A DNA stretch of 64,000 bases. Origin: Gemmatimonadota bacterium. GTDB lineage: Bacteria; Gemmatimonadota; Gemmatimonadetes; Longimicrobiales; Gaopeijiaceae. The notes beneath the pieces were generated by a model. That model worked only from the letters and a program-made list of their open reading frames with translations, did not search any database and was not told where the DNA came from. The stretch is from the NCBI GenBank assembly GCA_028874995.1, contig JAPPGM010000107.1, positions 1 to 64,000 on the forward strand. The letters run 5' to 3'. Below, one piece after another: positions 54,653 to 63,833 of this stretch. The position numbers were made by a program, and so were the translations under genes. The number at the start of each line of letters is the position of its first letter. The stretch's first letter is position 1.

Positions 54653-55972
54653 ATGAGCACTAACGACGACAATCGGCCCACTCCGCGCTTCCCAAACCAG
54701 GTTTCGTTTGACTCGCCTGCAGTCCGGGAGGTGCGAGCTCCAGCGTTTTCCGGCTCGCTGCAATCGGACGAGTCGGATCCAACGGTGGCGAGTAACGATC
54801 CCCAAGAGCCTCCCGAAGCGCTGCCAGACATGGCGGACATCGGTGCAGCGCTCGCGGAGGAGGGAGAGACTGCTGGCGAGGGGGTCGAAAGGGAGGAGCT
54901 TGACGCCGAAGACGGTGCCCGAATCGCCGAGCCCTTCGATCCAACCAAGATCAGGATCACGACGAGGCAACCGTCCGTGGATCTGGTCATCGAGAGAATC
55001 CGAGAAGACGAGATTGATCTGCAGCCCGACTTCCAGAGGGCGGGAAACATCTGGTCCCGAGCCACCAAGAGCCGCCTGATCGAATCTCTTCTCCTTCGGA
55101 TCCCCCTCCCGGTGTTCTACATGGCCGCGAATGCGGACGACAACTGGCAGGTGGTGGACGGGCTACAGAGGCTCGGTGCGTTGCGGGAATTCGTTCTCGA
55201 AAAGAAGCTGCGTCTTCGGGGACTGGAGTACCTCAGCCAGTTCGAGACTCGGTCCTACGACGACCTGCCCCGCCCGATGCAACGCCGCATCAATGAGACG
55301 CAGCTGTCATGCCACATCATCGAACCGGGTACGCCGCCGGAGGTCATGTACAACGTCTTCAAGCGAATCAACACCGAAGGCAAACCGCTCAAAGGTCAGG
55401 AGATTCGGCATGCTCTCAATCCGGGTCCAGCGCGCGATCTGCTCGGCGAACTGGCCTGCTCCGTCGAGTTCCTTCGGGCTACGGACCGCAGCGTCAGCCC
55501 GAAGCGGATGGCCGACCGGGAGTGCGTTCTTCGTTTCCTGGCGTTCCGCTCCCTGGGCGTGGATTCGTACGAGGGGAAGCTCGACGATTTCCTTCTTAGG
55601 GCGATGAGGGCGCTGAACGAAGACGAGAGCCGACATCGTGTGCTCGCCGATGACTTTCGCCGTTCCATGTCAATGGCGTCCGACATCTTTGGGCGGGAAG
55701 CGTTTCGCAAACCGCGCCGACCCGGCTTCGGCAAGTGGCGGAGTCCCGTCAACAAGCCGCTGTTCGAGTGTCTTTCCGTCGAGCTGGCCGACATTGGTGG
55801 GGGCAGGTCGGATTTCCTGCTGAGCCGGAAGGACGAGGTCATGAGCGGCTTGAACGGGCTGATGGGGGACGCGGAGTTCATCGAGAGTATCTCCGTCGGC
55901 ACGCAGACGACCAGAATGGTTGGCATACGCTTTGGCCGCATCAGGGCACTCGTTCGGGGGTTGGCGTCATGA
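54653..55972 (+). CDS. DUF262 (ParB/Srx-like) protein
   Basis: 439 aa from ATG 54653 (AAGGA 11 bases upstream; an in-frame GTG at 54566 is an alternative). A poorly ordered acidic N-terminus is followed by the DUF262 core: QPDFQRAGNIWSRATKSRLI, VVDGLQRLGALREFV (the DGxQR motif) and VFKRINTEGKPLKGQEIRHA. DUF262 is the nucleotide-hydrolysing ParB/Srx-like domain of GmrSD-type modification-dependent systems, normally with a DUF1524 HNH domain in the same or next gene. Neither is present here. Its stop overlaps the next gene's ATG (ATGA). Confidence 0.8.
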   Translation: MSTNDDNRPTPRFPNQVSFDSPAVREVRAPAFSGSLQSDESDPTVASNDPQEPPEALPDMADIGAALAEEGETAGEGVEREELDAEDGARIAEPFDPTKIRITTRQPSVDLVIERIREDEIDLQPDFQRAGNIWSRATKSRLIESLLLRIPLPVFYMAANADDNWQVVDGLQRLGALREFVLEKKLRLRGLEYLSQFETRSYDDLPRPMQRRINETQLSCHIIEPGTPPEVMYNVFKRINTEGKPLKGQEIRHALNPGPARDLLGELACSVEFLRATDRSVSPKRMADRECVLRFLAFRSLGVDSYEGKLDDFLLRAMRALNEDESRHRVLADDFRRSMSMASDIFGREAFRKPRRPGFGKWRSPVNKPLFECLSVELADIGGGRSDFLLSRKDEVMSGLNGLMGDAEFIESISVGTQTTRMVGIRFGRIRALVRGLAS

Positions 55973-57072
55973 TAGACCACTTGGAACTCAGGAACTTCAA
56001 GTGCTTCCGAGAGCAGACGATTCCATTCCGGGGACTGACCATCCTCGCTGGGTTGAACGGCTCGGGAAAGAGCAGCGTCATTCAGGCTATACTTGCACTG
56101 CGTCAGGCATTGGGTGCGGAGCGGGGCACGCCGTGGCAGGGATCCCTCGTGAACCTCGGCTCCTACCGTGATGTTATCCACGAAGACGCCAGCGACGACA
56201 CAGTCGGGCTGAAGGTATCGTTCGGCGGGGAAGCGCAGGCGCGTTTTGAGATGCGGCAGCAGGGTGAAGCTGGGGAAGCCTGGTGTGGCCCGGAAGCAGA
56301 GAAGCAGCTCCGCGGATACCTGTTCTACGTGTCGGCTGATCGCCTCGGACCGCGGGCGACGCTGCCGTTTGCCGGGGATGGACAACGTAGCTCCTTAGCC
56401 CCTCTCGGCAAGAGGGGCGAACATGTGTTGTGGTACCTCCACAACTTTGGTGGCGCACCCGTCATGGCGGCCGTCCGCCATCCGGGGGAATCGAAGAACA
56501 CCCTCGTGGCCCAGGCGACGGCTTGGCTTGGGGCCATCAGCCCAGGTGCCGACCCCATGATCGCGGTGGTTCCAGAGGCGGACTGTGCGGTCGTGACCTA
56601 TCGCTTCTCGAGATCTGGAGATGTGCCCAGCAGGCCGTTCCGGGCCAGCAACGTCGGATTCGGAGTGAGCTACGCGTTTCCACCGATCGTCGCGCTCCTT
56701 GCTCCAAAACGTGACCGGACCAGTTCGGTCGAGCATCTGGTCATCATCGAGAATCCCGAAGCCCATCTCCATCCGGGTGGCCAGACATCGTTGGCGGAGC
56801 TTGCCGCCAGAGCGACTGCCAGCGGTTCGCAAGTTGTCTTGGAAACACACAGCGACCACGTTCTTGACGGGGTGCGGCTTGCGGTTCGCGAAGGCATATT
56901 GTCTCCGGAGGAGGTCGCCATCCACTACTTCGAGCGATACGGCCTTGACGTGCGGGTGACGACTCCGGTGGTTAGCCGGACGGGACGGCTTGACATCTGG
57001 CCCGAGGGGTTTTTCGACCAGCACGAGCGCAACCTGTCCCGGCTCATGGGCCTCCCGAACACGACAGGTTGA
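55969..57072 (+). CDS. AAA/ABC-type ATPase (DUF3696-like)
   Basis: 367 aa. It is a compact SMC/OLD-like ATPase: MIDHLELRNFKCFREQTIPF, Walker A AGLNGSGKS (Lys34), Walker B LVIIENPEAHLHPGG, and H-loop LETHSDH. This is the arrangement of ATPases in Septu-, Gabija- and retron-like defence systems and in DUF262 neighbourhoods. It overlaps the DUF262 gene by four bases, and its own stop overlaps the next start (TTGA). Confidence 0.85.
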   Translation: MIDHLELRNFKCFREQTIPFRGLTILAGLNGSGKSSVIQAILALRQALGAERGTPWQGSLVNLGSYRDVIHEDASDDTVGLKVSFGGEAQARFEMRQQGEAGEAWCGPEAEKQLRGYLFYVSADRLGPRATLPFAGDGQRSSLAPLGKRGEHVLWYLHNFGGAPVMAAVRHPGESKNTLVAQATAWLGAISPGADPMIAVVPEADCAVVTYRFSRSGDVPSRPFRASNVGFGVSYAFPPIVALLAPKRDRTSSVEHLVIIENPEAHLHPGGQTSLAELAARATASGSQVVLETHSDHVLDGVRLAVREGILSPEEVAIHYFERYGLDVRVTTPVVSRTGRLDIWPEGFFDQHERNLSRLMGLPNTTG

Positions 57073-58058
57073 ATTCCCCCGTGTCGGCACGGCAACCCAG
57101 CATCACCTGGTTCGTCTTCAACGAGCTGTCTGCGCGCGTTCCGGCCGAAACCGTCCACGAGGGCCAGATGCGCTTCGACGATCTTGTGGATGCGGTTGCG
57201 ATCGTCATGAATGGTCGTCCGGCGGAGCTGGTCTCCACCGGCGAACGCGTCCTCTGGGATGCGGAACTCGCCACTGGCTACACGGTGGGTCACTGGTTCA
57301 CATCAGCAGACCGGGATCGGAAGATGTTGCTTCTCCGCATCGCAGCGAAGACCGGTTTTCCCGATGAGGTCGGCGAGGCTCTGAGAGAACGTTTCTACCT
57401 GTCGGAGTTCTTCGTCGAAGATGTCGCATTCGAGGACCGCCCCGATGCGCGCGGACTTGGGGCGGCCTACTTGCTTGACGGCATTGCGGTGAGCCTGCCA
57501 TCGGAGCAACGGTGGAGAGTGACGGCGGTACCGCTTCACCACGTGTGGTTGGATGCGAGAGGTGTCGAGAAGGGACGAAATGTCGAGGTGCTCAACCTGT
57601 TCAACCGCAGCCAAGCGAAGCATGTCCGTGACACCATCCTTGAAAAAGCGCAAGGCAACTTGTGGGGCGAGCCCGCCGCGCTGAGGTCGAGAAAGGCAGA
57701 GTATTTTCCCCATCTCCGCTTCGGCCTCGATGTTGACAACCACATTGCGCAACTGCCAACCGGCATCGTCGCGGCGGTAGTAAAAAAGTTGATGGCGCTG
57801 GACCACGCCTGCCGGACTTGGCGAGGGGACGCGCGGATCAAGTTTCCGACCCTGCCGGGTTGTCGCCCGGAGAGCGAGCCGACCATGCAACAGTACGGGA
57901 CTCATCGCGTTTTTCGCGACCCAGAAGGGATGAACAGGGCCTACGAAATACATTGTGCAGCTGCGTCCTACCGAATCCATCTGCGTGTCGTGCACGATCC
58001 GCGTGGCTTGGAGATCGGGTATATCGGGAAGCATTTGCCTACTAAGAAATACCCCTGA
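57069..58058 (+). CDS. unrecognised 329-aa protein in the DUF262-ATPase cassette
   Basis: Start TTG 57069 overlaps the ATPase stop (TTGA); GTG 57081 is an alternative. I recognise no family. Visible features: an N-terminal beta-strand with FNELSARVPAETVHEG; a central region of charged helices; GIVAAVVKKLMALDHACRTW; and a beta-rich C-terminus (AYEIHCAAASYRIHLRVVHD, then IGYIGKHLPTKKY) that superficially resembles small RelE-like toxins. Position as third gene of a DUF262-ATPase operon suggests it is the effector; that is inference. Confidence 0.6.
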   Translation: MNSPVSARQPSITWFVFNELSARVPAETVHEGQMRFDDLVDAVAIVMNGRPAELVSTGERVLWDAELATGYTVGHWFTSADRDRKMLLLRIAAKTGFPDEVGEALRERFYLSEFFVEDVAFEDRPDARGLGAAYLLDGIAVSLPSEQRWRVTAVPLHHVWLDARGVEKGRNVEVLNLFNRSQAKHVRDTILEKAQGNLWGEPAALRSRKAEYFPHLRFGLDVDNHIAQLPTGIVAAVVKKLMALDHACRTWRGDARIKFPTLPGCRPESEPTMQQYGTHRVFRDPEGMNRAYEIHCAAASYRIHLRVVHDPRGLEIGYIGKHLPTKKYP

Positions 58059-58073
58059 AGCTACTGCACTGCA

Positions 58074-58507
58074 GTGTTCGCCACCCCCAACGAAATCCAC
58101 CAACAGCTCCGCAGCGAGGACAGCCGCGCGGAGTTCACGCGGGTAGTTATCCGGGGCCGGCGGGTTCTGCGACCGGACCGGGACCGGCTCGAAGATCGGT
58201 CTCCTCCTGTACTCGGATCGGCTGGAGCTGTACGGCCCGGGCAGGCCGCCCAAACGGGATCACGATCGACCAGATGCCGTACTGCACGTTCGCCCGTAAC
58301 CAGCTCTTAATCAGCTTCCTCTCAAAGATGCGCAGCAAGCGAACGACGGGGCGGTGGTCCAAGGAGTCGCGGGGGGAGGGGGTGCGGAAGATCCTCGAGG
58401 GCGGGGAGGCGCACTCGGGGCGGCGGCCGGAGTACGAGCTGTTCGGGAACGAGTTGCGGTTGACGGTGTGGTGGAGAGGGACGCCCCGTGATGTCGCGAC
58501 ATGGTAA
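58074..58507 (+). pseudogene. second decayed AlbA_2/Schlafen-type gene
   Basis: Three frames carry consecutive pieces of this family. Frame from 58074: FATPNEIHQQLRSEDSRAEF, an N-terminus like that of the gene at 54009. Frame through 58201: LLLYSDRLELYGPGRP. Frame from about 58252: GITIDQMPYCTFARNQLLIS, then SFLSKMRSKR, ESRGEGVRKILEGG and RRPEYELFGNELRLTVW, the characteristic C-terminus. Most of the middle (about 300 residues) is deleted. One of the shifts is an extra A in the AAA at about 58251-58253, since removing it yields PNGITIDQMPY. It is clearly inactive. Confidence 0.7.
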
Positions 58508-58518
58508 GCGCAGGGAGG

Positions 58519-61500
58519 CTATTCTGCCTCCTTGGCGCCACCACCGCCCCCCGGCCCCTGCCGAAGTCGGGAGGAGAGGTCTGCTAGGCCGAAGGCCTGT
58601 TCTCCCTCCCACACCGATCTGTCAATGCGAATGCGTGGCGACCCCGATTCCAGCTCGAGACGGAGCCCGGCCGCTCCTTCGGCGGTAACGCTCTCGCGGA
58701 CCCTCTCGAAGTCGTCCAGCCGTGCGCAGATGCTGACGAGACTTGCGCCGATATCGTCCACGAAGCGCATGTGTCGGCCAACGGCTTCGATGTCTGGATC
58801 CTCGGGACCGGCACTGATCGGCACCACGCAGAGCAGGTAATTGGGATCCTGTTCGACCGCCTCTTGCGCTTGGCGGGACGTCATTCTCACGCTGTCGTCG
58901 CGGGCCGACTTGATCTCGACTAGCCAAGTCCGGCCGCGTCGGGTCAATTCGAGCCGGTTCAGTTCGTCTTCGGCGGTCGTGGGGGGCTGGATTTCGAGAT
59001 CTGAGCCGACGCGCTTGCGTTGGACATGGAAGCCCTTACGCTCCAGACTCCGCCTGACCAACTGTTCGACGAGCTCACCCAATCTCTGGTTCTCGTGTAT
59101 GGTGCGCCGGCGTTGGCGGCGTTCTTCAAGATGGTCGAAGAGTTCCTCGTCCTCCTTTATGTCCTCGGCGAGCACCTGCAAGCGGTCCCACTTGCTGCCC
59201 ACCGACGTCATTAGGCTAGCGAGCGTCTTGTCCAGCGCATCCCGCTGCTCGTCGTCCGTCGCGAGCAGTTCCTTGAGTAGTTCCGGCACGCCGACCCCGA
59301 GCGCCCTCAGGAGTGCAACGATCTGCGAACTCTGAAGAAGATCCGTCGACCATCCACTGTCGCGGATGAGGATCCCAAGTGAGTGTGCGTTCGCGCTGTC
59401 AGTGCGGCGGCCCTTCAGCGGGACCCATTTGTTGCGTGCGAGGGGAACCAACCACCCGGCCGGGTAGTAGCGGTGAGGCGATCCGCATACGCACACCGTT
59501 GCCTGTGCTGCCAGTCCATGGGCGTCCTCGACGGCAAGCCATCGAGTGACGAAATCCCAGAAAAGCTGTGCCTGCTTTCGGCTCTGACGGACCCTCGCCA
59601 GTACCCCGATGTCGCTCGTTGTCAGGAAGGCGACGTTCGTTGCCTGAACGCTGTCTTCTGTTTCGTGCTCGATCTGGCCATCCTCGCCTTCGGGAAGAGG
59701 TTCATCCGGCAGAAACTCGCGGAACCGTACCGACCGGGCGTACAGGACACTGGTTCGGAGGAACCTGCGCTCTTCAAGTGCGTTCCACACAGACGGGTCA
59801 TCGAGTACGGCGGAGAAGTCGTCAGCCAGTACTTGGCGAGCGGGGAACAGGTTCGCGTATCGCCGAAGTGGTTCCGGCCATGTCCGCACAGGTGCGAGGG
59901 GTCGCTCGGAGGCATCATCCTCGTGTTGGAGCAGCTTGATCGTCGTGCCATCAAGCGAGAACGTGGGGAACCCTTCCAAGTGACGCCATCGGACCTCCGC
60001 CGCGATCCAACCGAAGAGCCCGACGCTGGCCGCCTTGGCATCGTCGTCCAGTGCATCGCCGTCCATGCGTTCGCGTAGGCGGCCGATCAGCTTCGGGATG
60101 ATTAGGTCACTGTCGATGTCTCCTGCTCCAGGTTCGCGGGATAGCACGCCGAAGCGAGTATCGCGCAGCTCGGCCCTGAGGTCCCAGCCGACGAGTTGCG
60201 CGATCTCCTTCAAGTCATCGGGGATGTTCTGGTCACGATGCAGGTTCGGGAGCGTGCTGAATTCACCGTTCTGGTTGGGAACGATCTTCAGGCCTCGTAG
60301 CGCGTCGCCAAAGTCGTTGGCCGACAGGAATCGGTGTAGCTCGTCGAGCCACGGTACAGCGTCGGCGTCCTCGAGCTGGGCCTGCAATGCCTCGATCGAC
60401 CCAGCTTCCTCGGCGTAGCGCGCGAGATCACGCCCGTCCACTGTCTCTTCGAGTCGGCGGAGCGGGACATCGTACAGGGCAGCCCAGCTTCGGGCCGCGT
60501 TACACCAGCCCTGCGCCTCTGTCTGCCTCGGAAGTGTGCGTTTCAAGTCTGTGAGGGCACGGGCTAGGCGCCACAGGCGGTCCACTGCTTCGGGGGTGTC
60601 GGCCGTCGGCAGAGTGGCGGCCTTCGGCGCGAGAGCGGTGCCAGCCTCTGTCAGAACAGACGGCGTGGCACGGACCCGATCGACCAGGCGACCCCTGAGA
60701 CGATCTCGCAGCCATGCATCGTTCAGCCACCTCTTAGTACGGATGCGAGGTACTTCGGCCAGCACGTGGATGCCCGACCAGCCCGATTCCGCCGCAAACT
60801 CCGCGATACGAATGAGAAGCCCGCAGGCTTCCTCGAGAACCGCCTGATTCGATTGGTTGACACGATCGTCGCTCTGTCCAAGATACACGCCATCGCGCTC
60901 TTCGGTGGGCGAGAACCGGAGACTGTGAACGATGGCCGGGAAGCTGAAGTCTTCCGTCCCGATCAGGGGGAATCCCAACAATAGCCTGGGCGAATCCGTC
61001 GGCGATTCCAGCGCCACCGTCCCGTCCCGGCGCACGAAAGGGATGCCCACGGCTACCCCCTCGTGTTCCGCGACAACATGGCTACGACGCTTTGGCGGAG
61101 TGGTGTCGGCCACAGAGACATCGACCTCAACCTGGTCGATGTGTGCTGCGAGCTCTCGCCGGTCACGCAGCTCAAGAACGATCTCGGATTCGAGCGTCCG
61201 GATCTGTATGCGCTTGAACTCCTGATTGAAGGCGGTGACATAGGGTCCGGTTAGGGTGAGCGCCTTCACACCCTGCTGCACGGCCTCCGAAGCGCGGTGA
61301 TCGATCGGATACCGAAACGTGGTGGTCGCTCGCCGATCGGTGCCGATACCTGCAGGTTCCAGCGAAGACTTGAAGGCCTCGAACGAGGCGTCCATGTTGC
61401 TCAGCAAGTCGCCCACCGACTCGCCGCTCCGGTCGAGCTCGAAGGCGAAGGTCTGGCCGTCCATTAGTTGCCCGGACACCTCGATGGTCAGGGACAGCAG

Positions 61501-61836
61501 GTGCGTGGTCAGGAATCCGCTGCCGAACCGGCCGAGCGCGTCGGGGTCTTCGTATTTCGTCGAGCCGTAGTAGATGAGGTGCGTGATTTCATCGGGTTGG
61601 AATCCGCGCCCGTTGTGGCGGAAGGTCAGCTGGTCGGCACGAACTTCCACCGAGGCCTCAAGACTACCGCTTCCTGCCGAGACATCCCGCGCGTTCTGGA
61701 GCAGCTCCCAAATCCATCGCGGGAGGACCCGCAAGCGGGCGGCCTCAAGTGCCCGGAGGTGCTTGTAGACCCCCTGTGCCGTGTTGGAGGCGAGGATATC
61801 GGTCTTTTCTCGGTCCCAGTCATGTGGTTTAGGCAC
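58519..61836 (-). CDS. sacsin-like GHKL ATPase with C-terminal PD-(D/E)XK-like nuclease
   Basis: 1105 aa. The N-terminus is an Hsp90/sacsin-type GHKL ATPase: WIWELLQNARDVS (Glu44, Asn48, Asp51), FRHNGRGF (74-79) with YYGSTKYED, and GRFGSGFLTTH (lid, 102-112). The middle 750 residues are unassigned. Near the C-terminus, residues about 930-985 show a restriction-endonuclease-like core: LGELVEQLVRRSLERKGFHV, GSDLEI, then TWLVEIKSARDDS, the D...ExK pattern. I infer an ATP-gated nuclease. It follows the DUF2326 gene by 12 bases, the last gene in the ABC-3C operon. Confidence 0.75.
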   Translation of the reverse strand: MPKPHDWDREKTDILASNTAQGVYKHLRALEAARLRVLPRWIWELLQNARDVSAGSGSLEASVEVRADQLTFRHNGRGFQPDEITHLIYYGSTKYEDPDALGRFGSGFLTTHLLSLTIEVSGQLMDGQTFAFELDRSGESVGDLLSNMDASFEAFKSSLEPAGIGTDRRATTTFRYPIDHRASEAVQQGVKALTLTGPYVTAFNQEFKRIQIRTLESEIVLELRDRRELAAHIDQVEVDVSVADTTPPKRRSHVVAEHEGVAVGIPFVRRDGTVALESPTDSPRLLLGFPLIGTEDFSFPAIVHSLRFSPTEERDGVYLGQSDDRVNQSNQAVLEEACGLLIRIAEFAAESGWSGIHVLAEVPRIRTKRWLNDAWLRDRLRGRLVDRVRATPSVLTEAGTALAPKAATLPTADTPEAVDRLWRLARALTDLKRTLPRQTEAQGWCNAARSWAALYDVPLRRLEETVDGRDLARYAEEAGSIEALQAQLEDADAVPWLDELHRFLSANDFGDALRGLKIVPNQNGEFSTLPNLHRDQNIPDDLKEIAQLVGWDLRAELRDTRFGVLSREPGAGDIDSDLIIPKLIGRLRERMDGDALDDDAKAASVGLFGWIAAEVRWRHLEGFPTFSLDGTTIKLLQHEDDASERPLAPVRTWPEPLRRYANLFPARQVLADDFSAVLDDPSVWNALEERRFLRTSVLYARSVRFREFLPDEPLPEGEDGQIEHETEDSVQATNVAFLTTSDIGVLARVRQSRKQAQLFWDFVTRWLAVEDAHGLAAQATVCVCGSPHRYYPAGWLVPLARNKWVPLKGRRTDSANAHSLGILIRDSGWSTDLLQSSQIVALLRALGVGVPELLKELLATDDEQRDALDKTLASLMTSVGSKWDRLQVLAEDIKEDEELFDHLEERRQRRRTIHENQRLGELVEQLVRRSLERKGFHVQRKRVGSDLEIQPPTTAEDELNRLELTRRGRTWLVEIKSARDDSVRMTSRQAQEAVEQDPNYLLCVVPISAGPEDPDIEAVGRHMRFVDDIGASLVSICARLDDFERVRESVTAEGAAGLRLELESGSPRIRIDRSVWEGEQAFGLADLSSRLRQGPGGGGGAKEAE

Positions 61837-61848
61837 TGTGCGTCTCCT

Positions 61849-63609
61849 CTACACCCCCGCAGCCGGATCAAACACCATCCCCAGCAGCGTCCCCGCGGGA
61901 TCCCCATCGGTCAGCCTCAACCGAACGTGCTCATCGAACGCGAATCCGTCGCGGAAGTCGTCGTAGGGCACCATATCCGAGTTGAGCGCGCAGATGTACT
62001 GCGTCCCAGTCGCCTCCGCGACCTCGCGGGCCCGCTGGATCGCCGCCGCCCGTTGCCGCGAGTCGACACCATCGAACATCTCGCTGTCGTGCACCAGGAA
62101 GTCGATCCCGAGCCCGCGGCGCGTGGAGAATTCGAGGAGCGCGAGGTCGAGGCAGAAGATCTTCATCTTGCCGATGCCGTCGCTGCCGCTCTTGCTGATT
62201 TCGATGTTGAACTTCAGGCCGGAGTCCGTCGTGTCGATCACGAGGCGCCCAGGGGCCCGGTACAGCGCCTGCGAGTTGAGGTTGAACAGCCTCACCGGAG
62301 CGTTCCAGAGATCGCGGCGCTCGTCGTGGTCGCGCGCGGCCAGATCGGCCAACTCCGCCCTTTCGCGTGCGACCCGGCGCTCATCGGATTCCATCTGGCG
62401 TCTGCGCTCGATCTGGTCCTTGACTCGCTCCAGCTCCCGGCACCTGGTGACATGCCGCTCCTGCAACTTCACCATCTCCTCGAGAGCGCCGTGCGTGGAC
62501 AGGATCTCCAGGAGCCCGGCCCTGCTCTCGGTCAGCTCCCGAATCCTTCGATCGGCCTCGGAGATCCGGCTTTCCAGGCGAGCGATCTCCTTCTGCAGAA
62601 AGCGTCGCCGATCCCGGACGACCAGGCCGTAGAACTCCCTCGCCTCCGCAAGCGAGCGGCGCACCTGTTGTGAGAACACCACGCCCATCTCCTCGTACAC
62701 GTCCTCGAAGGAATCCGCTGAAGGCGCCTCCTCGGACTCGACGGCCTGCCTGTAGAGGCTTAATCGACGAGAGGCGACGACGTTTTCGTTCGCCTCCCGG
62801 TGCAGCTGTTCGGTCAACTGATCCGCTTCGCGACGAATGGACTCGTACTCGGGATGCACCCTGAAGCTGTCGAGCGCACGGGAGCTCTCCTCGATCTCCT
62901 GCGCAAGGGTGACCCGTTCGGCTTCGAGCTTTCCGACGCTGCCGCCAAGGTGCGGCACGGCATCTCGGTCGACCAGCTTCCGCAAGGTCTTCAGATCCTT
63001 GTCCCTGTCCTTGATGGCCTGCCACTGCGCGGCGTGGCGCCATTCCAACCCCAGCAGCAGCGCCATGTGCAGCTGCATGTCCCAAGCTGGCTGGCGTCGG
63101 AAATGCGTAAACGGATCACCGAAGGCGTCGTGGCCCCGGCGGACGAAGTAGGAGATCAGGCTTCGGAACGACGGGTTGTACTTTGGAGCGCCCGGCGACG
63201 GCAGCGAGAACAGCGCCCTCCCGAGGAACGCCCGCCACTGCGCCTGGGTGAACGAGCGCACTTCCATCAGGTCCGCGGAAGGCAGGTCCCGCCACTCGTC
63301 GCTCAGCCCTTTGACCACGACGGTGTTCGGCGACGCGACCGCGCGGGTTACCGCGAAGCGCTCACCGCGGAGCGACATCTCCATCGTGAACACCCAATCC
63401 TCCAGGGCGGGAATCGCGAGACCCCTGTCGCGACGGACCCTAGCGCCGAGGCAGAAGTGGATGATCTCGACCAGCGTGGACTTGCCCAGTCCGTTGCGCG
63501 TGTCCTTGCGGGAGGATTCCTCCGTGCGGTCCGCGAGGATGACGTTCAGCCCAGGCGTGAACTCGACCCCGCGGAACGACGGCTGGTTGGCGGCGACCGA
63601 GTGGATCAT
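61849..63609 (-). CDS. DUF2326 ATPase of an ABC-three-component system
   Basis: 586 aa, ATG 63609 overlapping the preceding stop (ATGA). The P-loop is TRNGLGKSTLV (Lys43). A long coiled-coil middle (about 220-420, Rad50/RecN-like) is followed by a C-terminal half with IGKMKIFCLDLALLE (signature-like) and DFLVHDSEMFDGVD (Walker B-like Asp-Ser-Glu). DUF2326 proteins are the ATPase of ABC-3C conflict systems, thought to sense invading nucleic acid and trigger partner effectors. Intact and of usual length. Confidence 0.85.
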   Translation of the reverse strand: MIHSVAANQPSFRGVEFTPGLNVILADRTEESSRKDTRNGLGKSTLVEIIHFCLGARVRRDRGLAIPALEDWVFTMEMSLRGERFAVTRAVASPNTVVVKGLSDEWRDLPSADLMEVRSFTQAQWRAFLGRALFSLPSPGAPKYNPSFRSLISYFVRRGHDAFGDPFTHFRRQPAWDMQLHMALLLGLEWRHAAQWQAIKDRDKDLKTLRKLVDRDAVPHLGGSVGKLEAERVTLAQEIEESSRALDSFRVHPEYESIRREADQLTEQLHREANENVVASRRLSLYRQAVESEEAPSADSFEDVYEEMGVVFSQQVRRSLAEAREFYGLVVRDRRRFLQKEIARLESRISEADRRIRELTESRAGLLEILSTHGALEEMVKLQERHVTRCRELERVKDQIERRRQMESDERRVARERAELADLAARDHDERRDLWNAPVRLFNLNSQALYRAPGRLVIDTTDSGLKFNIEISKSGSDGIGKMKIFCLDLALLEFSTRRGLGIDFLVHDSEMFDGVDSRQRAAAIQRAREVAEATGTQYICALNSDMVPYDDFRDGFAFDEHVRLRLTDGDPAGTLLGMVFDPAAGV

Positions 63610-63833
63610 GGCGGGCCCCTGACGATCACCCCGGCCTCGAACCGCACCACGCGCAGCGCGTAGAGCATCGTGACGGCGAGCACGAACCGCTCGAACGTGC
63701 CCACGGACCTGGTATTCCGGACGGCCTCCCACAGGGCCGTCACAGTGCGGGGCTGCGAGAGCTCCGAGAAGACGACGGCTCCGGCACCGAGGAGCGACTG
63801 CTCGGCCGGTATGTGCTTGGTGGGCATGATCAT
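63606..63833 (-). CDS. ABC-3C middle component
   Basis: 75 aa. ATG 63833 overlaps the upstream stop by four bases (ATGA), and its own stop overlaps the DUF2326 start. MPTKHIPAEQSLLGAGAVVF and FERFVLAVTMLYALRVV are the expected pattern for the small ABC-3C middle component, a winged-helix-like adaptor between the ATPase and the C-terminal component. Too short for function on its own. Confidence 0.85.
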   Translation of the reverse strand: MIMPTKHIPAEQSLLGAGAVVFSELSQPRTVTALWEAVRNTRSVGTFERFVLAVTMLYALRVVRFEAGVIVRGPP

